DNA of 14,053 bases from Avichristensenella sp031550095 (GCA_031550095.1 JAVBOX010000128.1:1-14053); one strand, 5' to 3'. Counted from the stretch's first letter, positions 7,510 through 14,052 are shown. Translations and numbers: made by a program. The notes: a model not told the origin generated them from the sequence alone.

Positions 7510-8076
7510 TCATTCCTGGGGGCGCTCGCCCTTCATTGTGATGGCCGCCGCCATCCGCTCTCCCGCTTCCGTCAGCGCCATGCTGCCCAGCTCCAGCACG
7601 GGGACATCATAGGAATGCTCCGGCAGCGCGGCGGCTTCCTTTACGGTTTGCACAAAGAGGGCGAACAGGTCGGAGGATTTATATTCCTCATATGGATAGC
7701 CTTTCAGCGGAGCGTCATAGTCCAGCGTGATGAGGCCGCCTTCCTCAAGAGCGATGAGCTCGGCGCCAATTTCTTTCACCCGGTCCATGGAATCCTCCGG
7801 AGCGCTAATGTATACGGGGTCCAAGGCGATGGCGTTGGGCCCTTCCACCCCTTCTTTGGCAAGCGAAAAGCAGGCCACAGGCAAGAACCTCCGCATCGTC
7901 AGCGTCAGCAGAACATCCAGCTGTGTCCGCGTGAGGCCCTCCGGAATGATGGGCTCCGCGTGTGCGCAGCCGCAGCCGCAATGCTCTCCGTGTACATGGT
8001 CATGGTCATGGTCATGATGGGCGTGACCCTGGGAAGAATGGCCCCTGCAGCCGCAGGAAGAATCATGTTGACGCAT
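7510..8076 (-). CDS. Small protein with His/Cys-rich metal-binding N-terminus, function unknown
   Basis: This is a 188-residue protein. The first 40 residues contain 11 His and 5 Cys, including SSCGC, GHAHHDHDHDHVHGEHC and CGCGCAH, a composition like metal-buffering tails of zinc or nickel transporters and metallochaperones. It has no signal peptide and no membrane segment. Residues 41-188 are an ordinary soluble domain that I do not recognise. Its end, LELGSMALTEAGERMAAAI, resembles the last helix of winged-helix proteins, so a metal-responsive regulator is one possibility, but no DNA-binding helix is clear. The frame is open further upstream to 8205. The ATG at 8076 is preferred because purine-rich AAGGGAAAGAG precedes it and a TATAAT promoter lies in the upstream extension. 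The methyltransferase gene follows after a short gap. Confidence 0.75.
   Translation of the reverse strand: MRQHDSSCGCRGHSSQGHAHHDHDHDHVHGEHCGCGCAHAEPIIPEGLTRTQLDVLLTLTMRRFLPVACFSLAKEGVEGPNAIALDPVYISAPEDSMDRVKEIGAELIALEEGGLITLDYDAPLKGYPYEEYKSSDLFALFVQTVKEAAALPEHSYDVPVLELGSMALTEAGERMAAAITMKGERPQE
7995..8018. repeat. CATGGT hexamer tandem repeat encoding the His-Asp stretch
   Basis: Three exact CATGGT units (7995-8012) are followed by CATGAT. On the minus strand they encode alternating His-Asp in the N-terminal tail of the 188-residue protein. Copy-number change by slippage would lengthen or shorten the His-Asp run without shifting the frame. Confidence 0.75.
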
Positions 8077-8137
8077 TTGCTCTTTCCCTTTCTGTTCCCG
8101 GCGGGGCAAAAGCCTTGACCGGCCGGAATGCCTGTTT

Positions 8138-8166
8138 ATTATAACCTCCACCCGCATGTTATGCAA
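8138..8166 (-). promoter_or_regulatory. Promoter of the His-rich protein/methyltransferase unit
   Basis: On the minus strand TTGCAT (8166-8161) is followed after 17 bp by a perfect TATAAT (8143-8138). Transcription would begin about 55 bp before the ATG at 8076. The element lies in the 277-bp divergent region shared with the secreted-protein operon. Confidence 0.6.
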
Positions 8167-8194
8167 CGCGGAACCCCGGGGCGGCAATCCATCC

Positions 8195-8223
8195 TTGCAA
8201 TCCATGAGGGGCTATGCGATAAT
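8195..8223 (+). promoter_or_regulatory. Promoter of the secreted binding-protein operon
   Basis: TTGCAA (8195-8200), a 17-bp spacer and GATAAT (8218-8223), with TG one base before the -10, form a good candidate. It predicts a leader of about 125 bases before the ATG at 8354. The leader is A-rich near the start codon and shows no riboswitch that I recognise. Confidence 0.55.
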
Positions 8224-8353
8224 AAAAGCGACATATAAAATAAGAATGAACGCCTCCATTCACCGATTGCGCCTTCCCAATGCACAAACGCGCAAGCCAT
8301 CCCCAAAGCCAAATTCATTATACCATAAAACCATAAAAAGGAAGCGTGCCCAC

Positions 8354-9475
8354 ATGAACGCCATATTGAGAAAACGAAACATTCTCCTGTCCGCCCTTCT
8401 AGCCCTCGCCCTTTTCACGCCGCTTTCCGCCTCCGTTGAGTCCTGGAGCCAGATGAACCAAGCCCTGACCCGCCCGGAGAACTGGCGGCAGATTGTAACG
8501 GGCAACGCTTTTGCCCTCGGCGAGCCTCAGGACATCACAGAATTCGGGGTTACCTTTAAGGAGATGCCCTTTGGCACCTACCCCAGCATTGACGGCTCCA
8601 CGGTGGCCGTTCCCATGGCCCTTGAGTTCGCCCGGCAGCACCTGGGCATGGAAGAGGCGGATCTGACGGGCTTTGTGAATTTTTCCACCACCCACAGCGC
8701 CTATCTGAATCTCATTGGCAGGAAGCCCAACGGCTCCGCTACGGTGATCACCAAGGGCGCCGTCATGGACGCCGCGAAGCCCGTGGATCTGATGATCGGC
8801 ACGGAGCCTTCCGACGAGGAGCTGGCCTTGGCCTTGGAAAACGGCGTGGAGCTGATCAAAAAGCCCGTATGCTACGACGCGTTCGTGTTCATCACCCATG
8901 CTGATAATCCTACGGAAAGCCTCACCGTGGAACAGATTCGGCAGATTTTTTCCGGAAAGGTGTGGGATTGGAGAGAAGTGGATCCCCAATGGAAAGAAAG
9001 GAAGCCTTCGGAGGATGCGCCTGACTATGAAAAGGAGCAGTTTTACATAATCAACGTCTACCAGCGAAATCCCAACTCCGGCAGCCAGACGGCCATGGAA
9101 AATCTGGTGATGAAAGGCCTTCCCCTTTCACCGGCAGGCACCAACGCCTATGTGGTGACGGAGATGGCCACCCTAGTCTCCCACATCGGCGGTTACGACA
9201 ACCATCCCAATGCCATCGGTTACACCTACAAATTCTATATCGATGAGCTTTACAAGGACCCAAGCATCAAGGTGCTCGCCATCGATGGGGTCTATCCTTC
9301 CGAAGAGAACCTGCGCAGCGGCGCGTATCCCTTTACCGTCAACTACTACGGCGTTATCCGCAAGGGCGACGAGGCGGCTCCCGGTGGGCTTTTCCTGGAC
9401 TGGATGACAGCAGAGGAGGGCCAGCGCTGCGTTTTGCAGGCTGGGTATGTGCCCTGCATGCCTCTGGGCGAATAA
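8354..9475 (+). CDS. Secreted PstS-like substrate-binding protein
   Basis: This 373-residue protein has an N-terminal signal sequence: KR-containing n-region, hydrophobic core LLSALLALALFTPL and a likely cleavage after LSASV. There is no lipobox cysteine, so it is predicted secreted or wall-retained rather than a lipoprotein. The body is a periplasmic-binding-protein fold of the PstS/PBP-like type. YPSIDGSTVAVPMA (76-89) matches the first anion-binding loop and NPNSGSQTAMENLVM (239-253) the second. TVEQIRQIFSGKVWDW (191-206) is a signature of the phosphate-binding group. The likely ligand is phosphate or another oxyanion. ATG 8354 is chosen for the upstream AAAGGAAG and the signal peptide; the frame is open further upstream. 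No permease or ATPase gene is adjacent. The LRR/SH3 protein follows after 14 bp. Confidence 0.85.
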   Translation: MNAILRKRNILLSALLALALFTPLSASVESWSQMNQALTRPENWRQIVTGNAFALGEPQDITEFGVTFKEMPFGTYPSIDGSTVAVPMALEFARQHLGMEEADLTGFVNFSTTHSAYLNLIGRKPNGSATVITKGAVMDAAKPVDLMIGTEPSDEELALALENGVELIKKPVCYDAFVFITHADNPTESLTVEQIRQIFSGKVWDWREVDPQWKERKPSEDAPDYEKEQFYIINVYQRNPNSGSQTAMENLVMKGLPLSPAGTNAYVVTEMATLVSHIGGYDNHPNAIGYTYKFYIDELYKDPSIKVLAIDGVYPSEENLRSGAYPFTVNYYGVIRKGDEAAPGGLFLDWMTAEEGQRCVLQAGYVPCMPLGE

Positions 9476-9489
9476 AGGGGGAACAAACG

Positions 9490-11280
9490 ATGCGGCGCTT
9501 TTTTATCCTGTTTGCCTTCGCCTTTTTTCTCTGCGCCATGACAGCGACCACCGCCTTGGGCGAAACCGTCACGGCGGACGGCATTCGCTATGAACTGAAC
9601 GGCGGGGTGGCCGACATCGTTGGCATTGAGGAAGGCGTCACGGAGATTACCATTTATCCGGAATTTCGGGGATTGCCAACGGAGGCGATATACGGATTTG
9701 ATACAGGCACCCTTCATACCGTGATCTTGGGGGAGGGCGTCGATGCTTTAGAGGATTATGAGGCTCTGTTTCAATCCCCCCTGAAACGGGTGGAAATCCC
9801 CTCAACCCTCCCTTTGCCAAACGAGGATGTTTGGAGGGCGGATTGGTTGAATTCGCTGGGCCGGGTGGAAGAGATCAAGCTTCCGGCCAACTACACTCTG
9901 GCCGACTTGAACAATCTGGCCGCGAAGACGCGGATTCTGTATTGGGACTCCGCGTACAGCATTATGTTTTACAATTGGGAATACTGGATGTACGAGGAGG
10001 ACGGGGAAGAAGCGCCCCAATTGGATCCCTTATCCTTCCGGGTGCTTCGCCGGATTAAGATCGACAAAGACAATCCTCGGCTATACGACATTGACGGGGT
10101 TGTTTTTGAAAGGGGAACCGACCGGTTGGTTCTATGCCCCATCGCCAGGAGCGGCGGCTATGACATTCCCATGGGTACCCGTGGCATCGGCGCCAGCGCG
10201 TTTGAGTCATGCGACCAGTTGGAGAGCGTCGCCATTCCCAGAAGCGTCGCCACCATCGAGAGCTCCGCTTTTAAAGAGTGTTCCGCCCTGCATACCATTA
10301 ACCTGCCGCCCACCCTCCAGCGCATTGAACCCATGGCGTTTAAGAATTGCGTTTCGCTCACTTCCATCATTCTGCCAAACGGCATCACGGTAGAAGAAAG
10401 CGCGTTCGATTACTGCACGGGCCTTCGCGCGATCTATTGCAATGGGGACAGCATGGACATTCACAAGGACGCCTTCCTCAAATGCGTGCGGCCGCTGGCC
10501 CTTTACGCCAAGGAGCACTCCGGCGGATACAACGCCGCCGCGGAAAATGAGCTGCTTTGGGCGGAGATCGGGGGTGCGCCGGCGCGGCTGCCAAACCCAA
10601 ACCATCCCCATCAGCGGCCCGCCATCGTCCATCAGCCCTATGAGGCGGACATGCTGCCCCTTTATGAAAAGCCCGATTCCTCTTCCGCCGTTTTGGGGCA
10701 ATATCCGCTGGGGACCACCGTGGACATCTTGGATGATCAGGGCGGTTGGGCCCATGTCGCTCTATACCAGGCGGAGGGATACATGCGCCTGTCCGGCCTT
10801 TTGCCCCAAAATGACAACACCGCGCTGGAACGGGTGCTTCAAGTCAAATGCGCCGAAGGCAGCGACCAATTTATCATTTACGACGGGCCTTCCCTGGATG
10901 CCCCCTCCACCCGATTGGACACTTGGGAAGCGTATAACGTCATTCAACGGTTTGGCATTTGGTATGTGGTGGAAACACAGGACGGCCCCAAATACAGCCT
11001 TGTGCGGGACTGCTTACCCTTTGGGATGCGCCTGCAGGATTTTAGTGTCCGTGTGGTCGCAAGCAAGAGTCCCTACCAGAGAGCCGTCCTTTTCAGCGAG
11101 CCGGACGAAAAGAGCGCCCCCCTGGGCGCCGCGTATAACGGCGTTCAGGTCAAAATCCTGAAGTGGGACGCGGAGGAGAAGGATGGCTTTGAAAAAGTGC
11201 AGATCGGCGAAACGGTGGGTTACATGAAAGACGACCGAATGTCATGGATCGGGACGGTCACACAGTATGAGGGCTACTGA
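9490..11280 (+). CDS. Secreted leucine-rich-repeat (LRR_5) protein with SH3-like repeats
   Basis: This 596-residue protein starts with a signal peptide (MRRFFILFAFAFFLCAM, cleavage near TALGE). A first LRR-like block covers about residues 30-135. A clear BspA-type LRR_5 block covers about 225-335, with repeats such as IGASAFESCDQLESVAIP, IESSAFKECSALHTINLP and IEPMAFKNCVSLTSIILP. Three SH3-like modules follow at about 378-438, 447-510 and 518-590; the first (LPLYEKPDSSSAVLGQYPLGTTV) and third (VLFSEPDEKSAPLGAAYNGV) are the clearest. SH3b domains commonly bind cell-wall peptides and LRR_5 domains mediate protein or host contacts, so an extracellular wall-associated role is inferred. No sortase motif or C-terminal membrane anchor is seen. 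GGGGGA precedes the start, 14 bp after the binding-protein gene, so the two are co-transcribed. Its last codons form half of a hairpin shared with murG's 3' end. Confidence 0.85.
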   Translation: MRRFFILFAFAFFLCAMTATTALGETVTADGIRYELNGGVADIVGIEEGVTEITIYPEFRGLPTEAIYGFDTGTLHTVILGEGVDALEDYEALFQSPLKRVEIPSTLPLPNEDVWRADWLNSLGRVEEIKLPANYTLADLNNLAAKTRILYWDSAYSIMFYNWEYWMYEEDGEEAPQLDPLSFRVLRRIKIDKDNPRLYDIDGVVFERGTDRLVLCPIARSGGYDIPMGTRGIGASAFESCDQLESVAIPRSVATIESSAFKECSALHTINLPPTLQRIEPMAFKNCVSLTSIILPNGITVEESAFDYCTGLRAIYCNGDSMDIHKDAFLKCVRPLALYAKEHSGGYNAAAENELLWAEIGGAPARLPNPNHPHQRPAIVHQPYEADMLPLYEKPDSSSAVLGQYPLGTTVDILDDQGGWAHVALYQAEGYMRLSGLLPQNDNTALERVLQVKCAEGSDQFIIYDGPSLDAPSTRLDTWEAYNVIQRFGIWYVVETQDGPKYSLVRDCLPFGMRLQDFSVRVVASKSPYQRAVLFSEPDEKSAPLGAAYNGVQVKILKWDAEEKDGFEKVQIGETVGYMKDDRMSWIGTVTQYEGY

Positions 11281-11302
11281 TGCCCTCATACCATTCTATT
11301 TT
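11265..11302. terminator. Shared hairpin terminator between convergent genes
   Basis: GTATGAGGGC (11265-11274) and GCCCTCATAC (11282-11291) form a perfect 10-bp stem with a 7-base loop. The loop contains the TGA stop of the LRR/SH3 gene. On the plus strand it is followed by a T-rich stretch (ATTCTATTTT). On the minus strand it lies just after the murG stop with no strong T run. Its place between converging genes suggests bidirectional use. Confidence 0.65.
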
Positions 11303-12360
11303 GCCGTGCCTTCAATGACTTCGATGACCTTTCGGGTGCCATCCACCAAGGGTTCCGCTTCCATGGCCTTCCGGTAGCCGGCCTGCTCCCGCCAAAGGCC
11401 CAGCAGTTCCCGCTCCAAGGTGGCCGCGTTCATGTCCTCCTGGGCCAGCACCCGGGAAAAACCCCGCTTCGCGAAGGATTGGGCGTTGAGAATCTGATCC
11501 CCACGGCTGGCCCCCAAGGGATATGGCACCAGGAGGGCCGGCTTTTTCAGCGCCAAAATCTCTGAGATGGCGTTGGCTCCCGCGCGGGAGAGCATCAAGT
11601 CCGTGGCAGCCAGCACATCCGGCAGATCCCGGGACACATACTCCATCTGCCGATATCCGGAGGTGCCCTCCAGCTCCGGGCTCAGATTGCCCTTGCCGCA
11701 AATATGGGCGATGTCAAAATGGGCCAAGAGGGCGGTAAGCGCCTCCCGAAGGGCTTTATTCACAGACTGGGCGCCGCTGGAGCCGCCCATCATGGTCAAA
11801 ACGGGTTTTCTCCCATCAAACGAAAGAAAAGCCAAGCCTTTGACCCGGGTGCCGGAGAACAAGGAGGCCCGAAGGGGCGTGCCCGTGTAGATGGCCTTTG
11901 GGCCGATGGAGGCGGCTGCCTCTGGAAAGGTGGTGCAGATCACCTTTGCGCAGGAGACAGTCATCCGGTTCGCCAAACCGGGGGTGATGTCGCTCTCATG
12001 GAGCACAGCCGGAATGCGCCGAAGCCAAGCCCCATACACCACCGGCACGGCCACAAAGCCACCCTTGGAAAACACCACGTTTGGCGCGAGCTTTCCCAGG
12101 AGCGCGAACGCTTCATAGGCCCCTTGGACCACCCGGAAAGGGTCCGTAAAATTCTTTATATCAAAATAACGGCGCAGCTTGCCCGAATGGATGGCGTGGT
12201 ATGTGACCCCCGCTTCATGGCTGATGAGCTCCCGCTCGATGCCGTCCCCGGTTCCAATGTAATGGACATCCCAGCCTGACTGCAGAAAATGGGGCAAAAG
12301 CGCCAGGTTCGGCGTCACATGACCCGCCGTTCCCCCACCTGTAAACACAATCCGCTTCAT
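11296..12360 (-). CDS. murG: UDP-GlcNAc:lipid I N-acetylglucosaminyltransferase
   Basis: MurG adds GlcNAc from UDP-GlcNAc to undecaprenyl-PP-MurNAc-pentapeptide (lipid I) on the inner face of the membrane, giving lipid II for peptidoglycan. The 354-residue length is normal. It begins with the glycine-rich loop TGGGTAGHVTPN (7-18). Other signatures are SKGGFVAVP (98-106), LHESDITPGLAN (120-131), MGGSSGAQSVN (191-201), LSRAGANAISE (257-267) and the donor-binding SRGDQILNAQ (285-294). The start ATG has GGAGGG 9 bases upstream. It stands alone, without other mur or fts genes, and is transcribed divergently from smpB. It ends in TAG, which shows that TAG is an ordinary stop here. It converges on the LRR/SH3 gene with only 15 bp between stops. 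Confidence 0.97.
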   Translation of the reverse strand: MKRIVFTGGGTAGHVTPNLALLPHFLQSGWDVHYIGTGDGIERELISHEAGVTYHAIHSGKLRRYFDIKNFTDPFRVVQGAYEAFALLGKLAPNVVFSKGGFVAVPVVYGAWLRRIPAVLHESDITPGLANRMTVSCAKVICTTFPEAAASIGPKAIYTGTPLRASLFSGTRVKGLAFLSFDGRKPVLTMMGGSSGAQSVNKALREALTALLAHFDIAHICGKGNLSPELEGTSGYRQMEYVSRDLPDVLAATDLMLSRAGANAISEILALKKPALLVPYPLGASRGDQILNAQSFAKRGFSRVLAQEDMNAATLERELLGLWREQAGYRKAMEAEPLVDGTRKVIEVIEGTAK

Positions 12361-12397
12361 CCAAAGTATCCCTCCGCTTTCATGGCCTTCTACCTAC

Positions 12398-12406
12398 ATT
12401 ATAGCA
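12398..12406 (-). promoter_or_regulatory. Extended -10 promoter of murG
   Basis: On the minus strand TGCTATAAT gives a perfect -10 with a TGn extension, about 38 bp before the murG ATG. No good -35 lies at 17 bp, which is common for extended -10 promoters. Confidence 0.55.
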
Positions 12407-12474
12407 GGAGGCGTCAAGGGATATACGGGCGGCGGACAAGAAGATTTCCTGTTAATTCCGCCCCAAGCGCGGCG

Positions 12475-12503
12475 TTGTGTTTTAGGTGTGGACGTGGTAT
12501 ACT
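12475..12503 (+). promoter_or_regulatory. Promoter of smpB (and probably ssrA)
   Basis: TTGTGT (12475-12480), a 17-bp spacer and TATACT (12498-12503) with a TG extension give a credible promoter. Transcription would start roughly 30 bp before the smpB ATG. No comparable promoter is evident inside the 3' end of smpB, so ssrA is probably transcribed from here too. Confidence 0.6.
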
Positions 12504-12525
12504 GTTTGGGCCGGAAAACGCGGAC

Positions 12526-12532
12526 GAGGAGG
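12526..12532 (+). promoter_or_regulatory. Ribosome binding site deciding the smpB start
   Basis: GAGGAGG ends directly before an ATG at 12533 and 6 bases before the ATG at 12539. Normal spacing selects 12539. Confidence 0.75.
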
Positions 12533-12538
12533 ATGGCG

Positions 12539-13000
12539 ATGGCGCGGGAGCGGGGCGAAAAGATCATCGCGGTGAATCGCAAGGCGCGCCACGACTATTT
12601 TGTGGAGGACGTGTTTGAGGCGGGTTTGGTGCTCCATGGCACCGAGGTGAAGTCCATGCGCCAGGGCCGGGTGAACCTGAAGGAAAGCTTTTGCGCCGTC
12701 AAGGAGCGGGAGATGTTTGCCTTTGGGATGCATATCAGCCCATACGAGCAGGGCAACATCTACAACAAGGATCCCATGCGGCCCAAAAAGCTATTGCTCC
12801 ACAGGGCGCAGATCCTAAAGCTTGGCAACCTGGTTCAGCGGCAGGGTTATGCCCTGGTGCCCCTTCGAATCTACCTGAAGGACGGCTACATGAAGCTGGA
12901 GCTGGGCCTTTGTAAGGGGAAAAAGCTGCACGACAAGCGGGACGACGCGGCAGAGCGCAGCGCGAAGCGGGACATGGAGCGGGCCATCAAATCCGATTAA
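12539..13000 (+). CDS. smpB: SsrA-binding protein SmpB
   Basis: SmpB binds tmRNA and carries it to ribosomes stalled on broken mRNA, taking the place of the missing anticodon arm in trans-translation. The 153-residue length is normal. Family motifs are VNRKARHDYF (12-21), GLVLHGTEVKSMRQG (29-43), HISPYEQGN (65-73), KLLLHRAQI (84-92) and the C-terminal GKKLHDKRDD (127-136), whose basic tail enters the mRNA channel. The ATG at 12539 is preferred over 12533 (two residues longer) and the GTG at 12488 because of the Shine-Dalgarno spacing. The stop TAA ends at 13000 and the tmRNA 5' end is the next base, so there is no intergenic space at all. It is divergent from murG. Confidence 0.97.
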   Translation: MARERGEKIIAVNRKARHDYFVEDVFEAGLVLHGTEVKSMRQGRVNLKESFCAVKEREMFAFGMHISPYEQGNIYNKDPMRPKKLLLHRAQILKLGNLVQRQGYALVPLRIYLKDGYMKLELGLCKGKKLHDKRDDAAERSAKRDMERAIKSD

Positions 13001-13354
13001 GGGGGCGTACTGGTTTCGACGGGGATCGTCGGGGGGTTGGGAAGCGAGCCGCGGCCCCGAACCGCGTTAAAATCGGGGTTAAAATTAACTGAGAACAATA
13101 ACACCAACGCTTTTGCGTTCGCGGCCTAAGGCCGTGCGTCGGACTCAAGCGCCTACTGCTTGAACCCCCGGCGTCATTGAAGTAGGGAACGGGCCCGCCT
13201 AAGCTTTGCGGCGCGGCCGGCATTATGAAGCTACCGGCGATAGGATCCCGCCTATGGGAGCCTGACAAAGGGAATATGAAAACGTAGGCTGCGCTCGGAG
13301 ATGCCTGGTTTCTCGGATTTTCGGACGGGGGTTCGATTCCCCCCGCCTCCACCA
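13001..13354 (+). ncRNA. ssrA: Transfer-messenger RNA (tmRNA)
   Basis: This 354-base RNA rescues stalled ribosomes by acting first as alanyl-tRNA and then as mRNA for a degradation tag. The tRNA-like part is complete. The 5' GGGGGCG (13001-13007) pairs with CGCCTCC (13344-13350) as a 7-bp acceptor stem. The third pair is G-U, the identity element for alanyl-tRNA synthetase. The T arm is GGGGG TTCGATT CCCCC (13327-13343), and ACCA is encoded at 13351-13354. The 5' GTACTGGTTTCGACGGGG is a tmRNA signature. ATTAACT precedes the resume codon, and the tag ends at TAA 13127-13129. It abuts smpB and needs 5' processing, presumably by RNase P, if co-transcribed. An intrinsic terminator follows 7 bp after the CCA end. 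The pseudoknots were not modelled. Confidence 0.97.
13091..13129 (+). other. tmRNA tag reading frame
   Basis: Starting at the inferred resume codon GAG (13091), the frame reads ENNNTNAFAFAA and ends with TAA. With the alanine from charged tmRNA the tag is AENNNTNAFAFAA. The resume codon is placed by aligning the preceding TTAACT with the equivalent TTAGTC of the E. coli molecule. The end AFAA differs from the usual ALAA by Phe for Leu. Confidence 0.75.
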
Positions 13355-13361
13355 AAATGGG

Positions 13362-13386
13362 AACCGCCAGAAGTGGCGGTTTTTTC
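13362..13386 (+). terminator. Intrinsic terminator of ssrA
   Basis: AACCGCC (13362-13368) pairs with GGCGGTT (13375-13381) around the loop AGAAGT, and the stem runs into six T residues (13380-13385). It starts 7 bp after the tmRNA CCA end. Confidence 0.9.
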
Positions 13387-13651
13387 ATTTGTCTAGTATT
13401 ATCAATAGGTTGAGCTGTCCGGCCATCTGGAGAGAAACGCGAACATTCGGACGATAAACCAATAGTCTCCGTCATGAAAAAGCATTACCTCACCCACCAT
13501 CCCGGTCTGGTCGTTGATCACTTGGCACGCGTACCGCATTCCCTGCCCGCCCGCTCGAAGCGATGCCGCGCACCGTACGTCTTTCACTCGTTCCGATAAA
13601 CACTACGCCATCGTCGCGTAGCCTCGCGGCCCTTCCGCCGTATAGCGGACG

Positions 13652-13680
13652 AAGGGCATGCCGTTGAAGTGCATGCCCTT
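13652..13680. repeat. Perfect 10-bp inverted repeat
   Basis: AAGGGCATGC (13652-13661) and GCATGCCCTT (13671-13680) are perfect reverse complements around 9 bases. No T run follows on either strand, so it is not an obvious terminator. In the eroded minus-strand frame the same bases form a direct repeat (GGCATGC then A or C then CTTC, 15 bp apart), so the palindrome may simply reflect a duplicated short coding unit. Confidence 0.5.
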
Positions 13681-13755
13681 AACGCCCTGAAATTCCGGCG
13701 GTGCCGAAAACCCCATCAGACGCGCCGACAAACTTCGGTTTGCCAGCGCGGAATG

Positions 13756-13792
13756 GGCAGTCCCCGACGCGCATGCCGTCGGGAGGGCTGCC
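13756..13792. repeat. Interrupted hairpin with GCATGC loop
   Basis: CCCGACG (13763-13769) pairs with CGTCGGG (13777-13783) around CGCATGC. After a small internal loop, GGCAG (13756-13760) pairs with CTGCC (13788-13792). It is the second strong hairpin in the gene-free segment right of ssrA. No function is recognised. Confidence 0.45.
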
Positions 13793-13905
13793 TTTACGCG
13801 AGGACTCACACCCCCGCGCTCCCAGAGCCGGGATCAACCCTTGCCGCTCCTTCATTCCGCCTTCGGTTGCCGTCAGTTTTAACCGGCGCCCCGTGGCGAG
13901 CCGCG

Positions 13906-14052
13906 TTACGGAATCGTCGCCCGGGACCCATCCTCCAGCACGGCCACCATGGCGTCCTCATCCGCCGTGAGCCACAGTTCCGTCACGCCCGCCAGGTTCG
14001 CGGCCTGATACGCGGCGAGCAGCTCCACCGTATTGTAGACATAGGCGTCCCC
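13906..14052 (-). CDS. Unrecognised gene, 3' end only
   Basis: The last 48 codons and the TAA stop of a minus-strand gene enter from the right edge. The visible part reads GDAYVYNTVELLAAYQAANL, then AGVTELWLTADEDAMVAV, then LEDGSRATIP. It has the alternating helix and strand look of a soluble domain, and G or C dominates third codon positions as in the confident genes. No family is recognised from this fragment. The true start is outside the window. Confidence 0.5.
   Translation of the reverse strand, partial: GDAYVYNTVELLAAYQAANLAGVTELWLTADEDAMVAVLEDGSRATIP

Larger units (their letters stand above)
13402..13836 (-). pseudogene. Possible eroded gene interrupted by TAG
   Basis: The stretch 13387-13905 contains no intact gene. 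On the minus strand one frame is open from just after a TGA at 13834-13836 down to a TGA at 13402-13404, except for a single TAG at 13603-13605. The pieces on each side contain protein-like strings: GFSAPPEFQGVKGMHF and NGMPFVRYTAEGPRGYA before the TAG, and MRYACQVINDQTGMVGEV and MLFHDGDYWFIVRMFAF after it. Neither piece has a convincing ribosome binding site, and I do not recognise a family. The best reading is a decayed gene or gene remnant. Alternatives are two tiny unrelated frames, or noncoding DNA whose openness is due to base composition. Confidence 0.33.

Noticed and set aside
8224..8353. Riboswitch in the leader of the binding-protein operon
   Set aside because: The leader is A-rich and weakly structured, with none of the conserved motifs of riboswitch classes I know.
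12960..13000. Independent ssrA promoter inside the smpB 3' end
   Set aside because: No -10-like hexamer with reasonable spacing before 13001 was found; the smpB promoter explains ssrA expression.
13701..13970. Plus-strand open frame of 89 codons right of ssrA
   Set aside because: The Pro/Arg/Ser-rich translation has no domain look, there is no ribosome binding site, and it overlaps the minus-strand gene end with better codon use.
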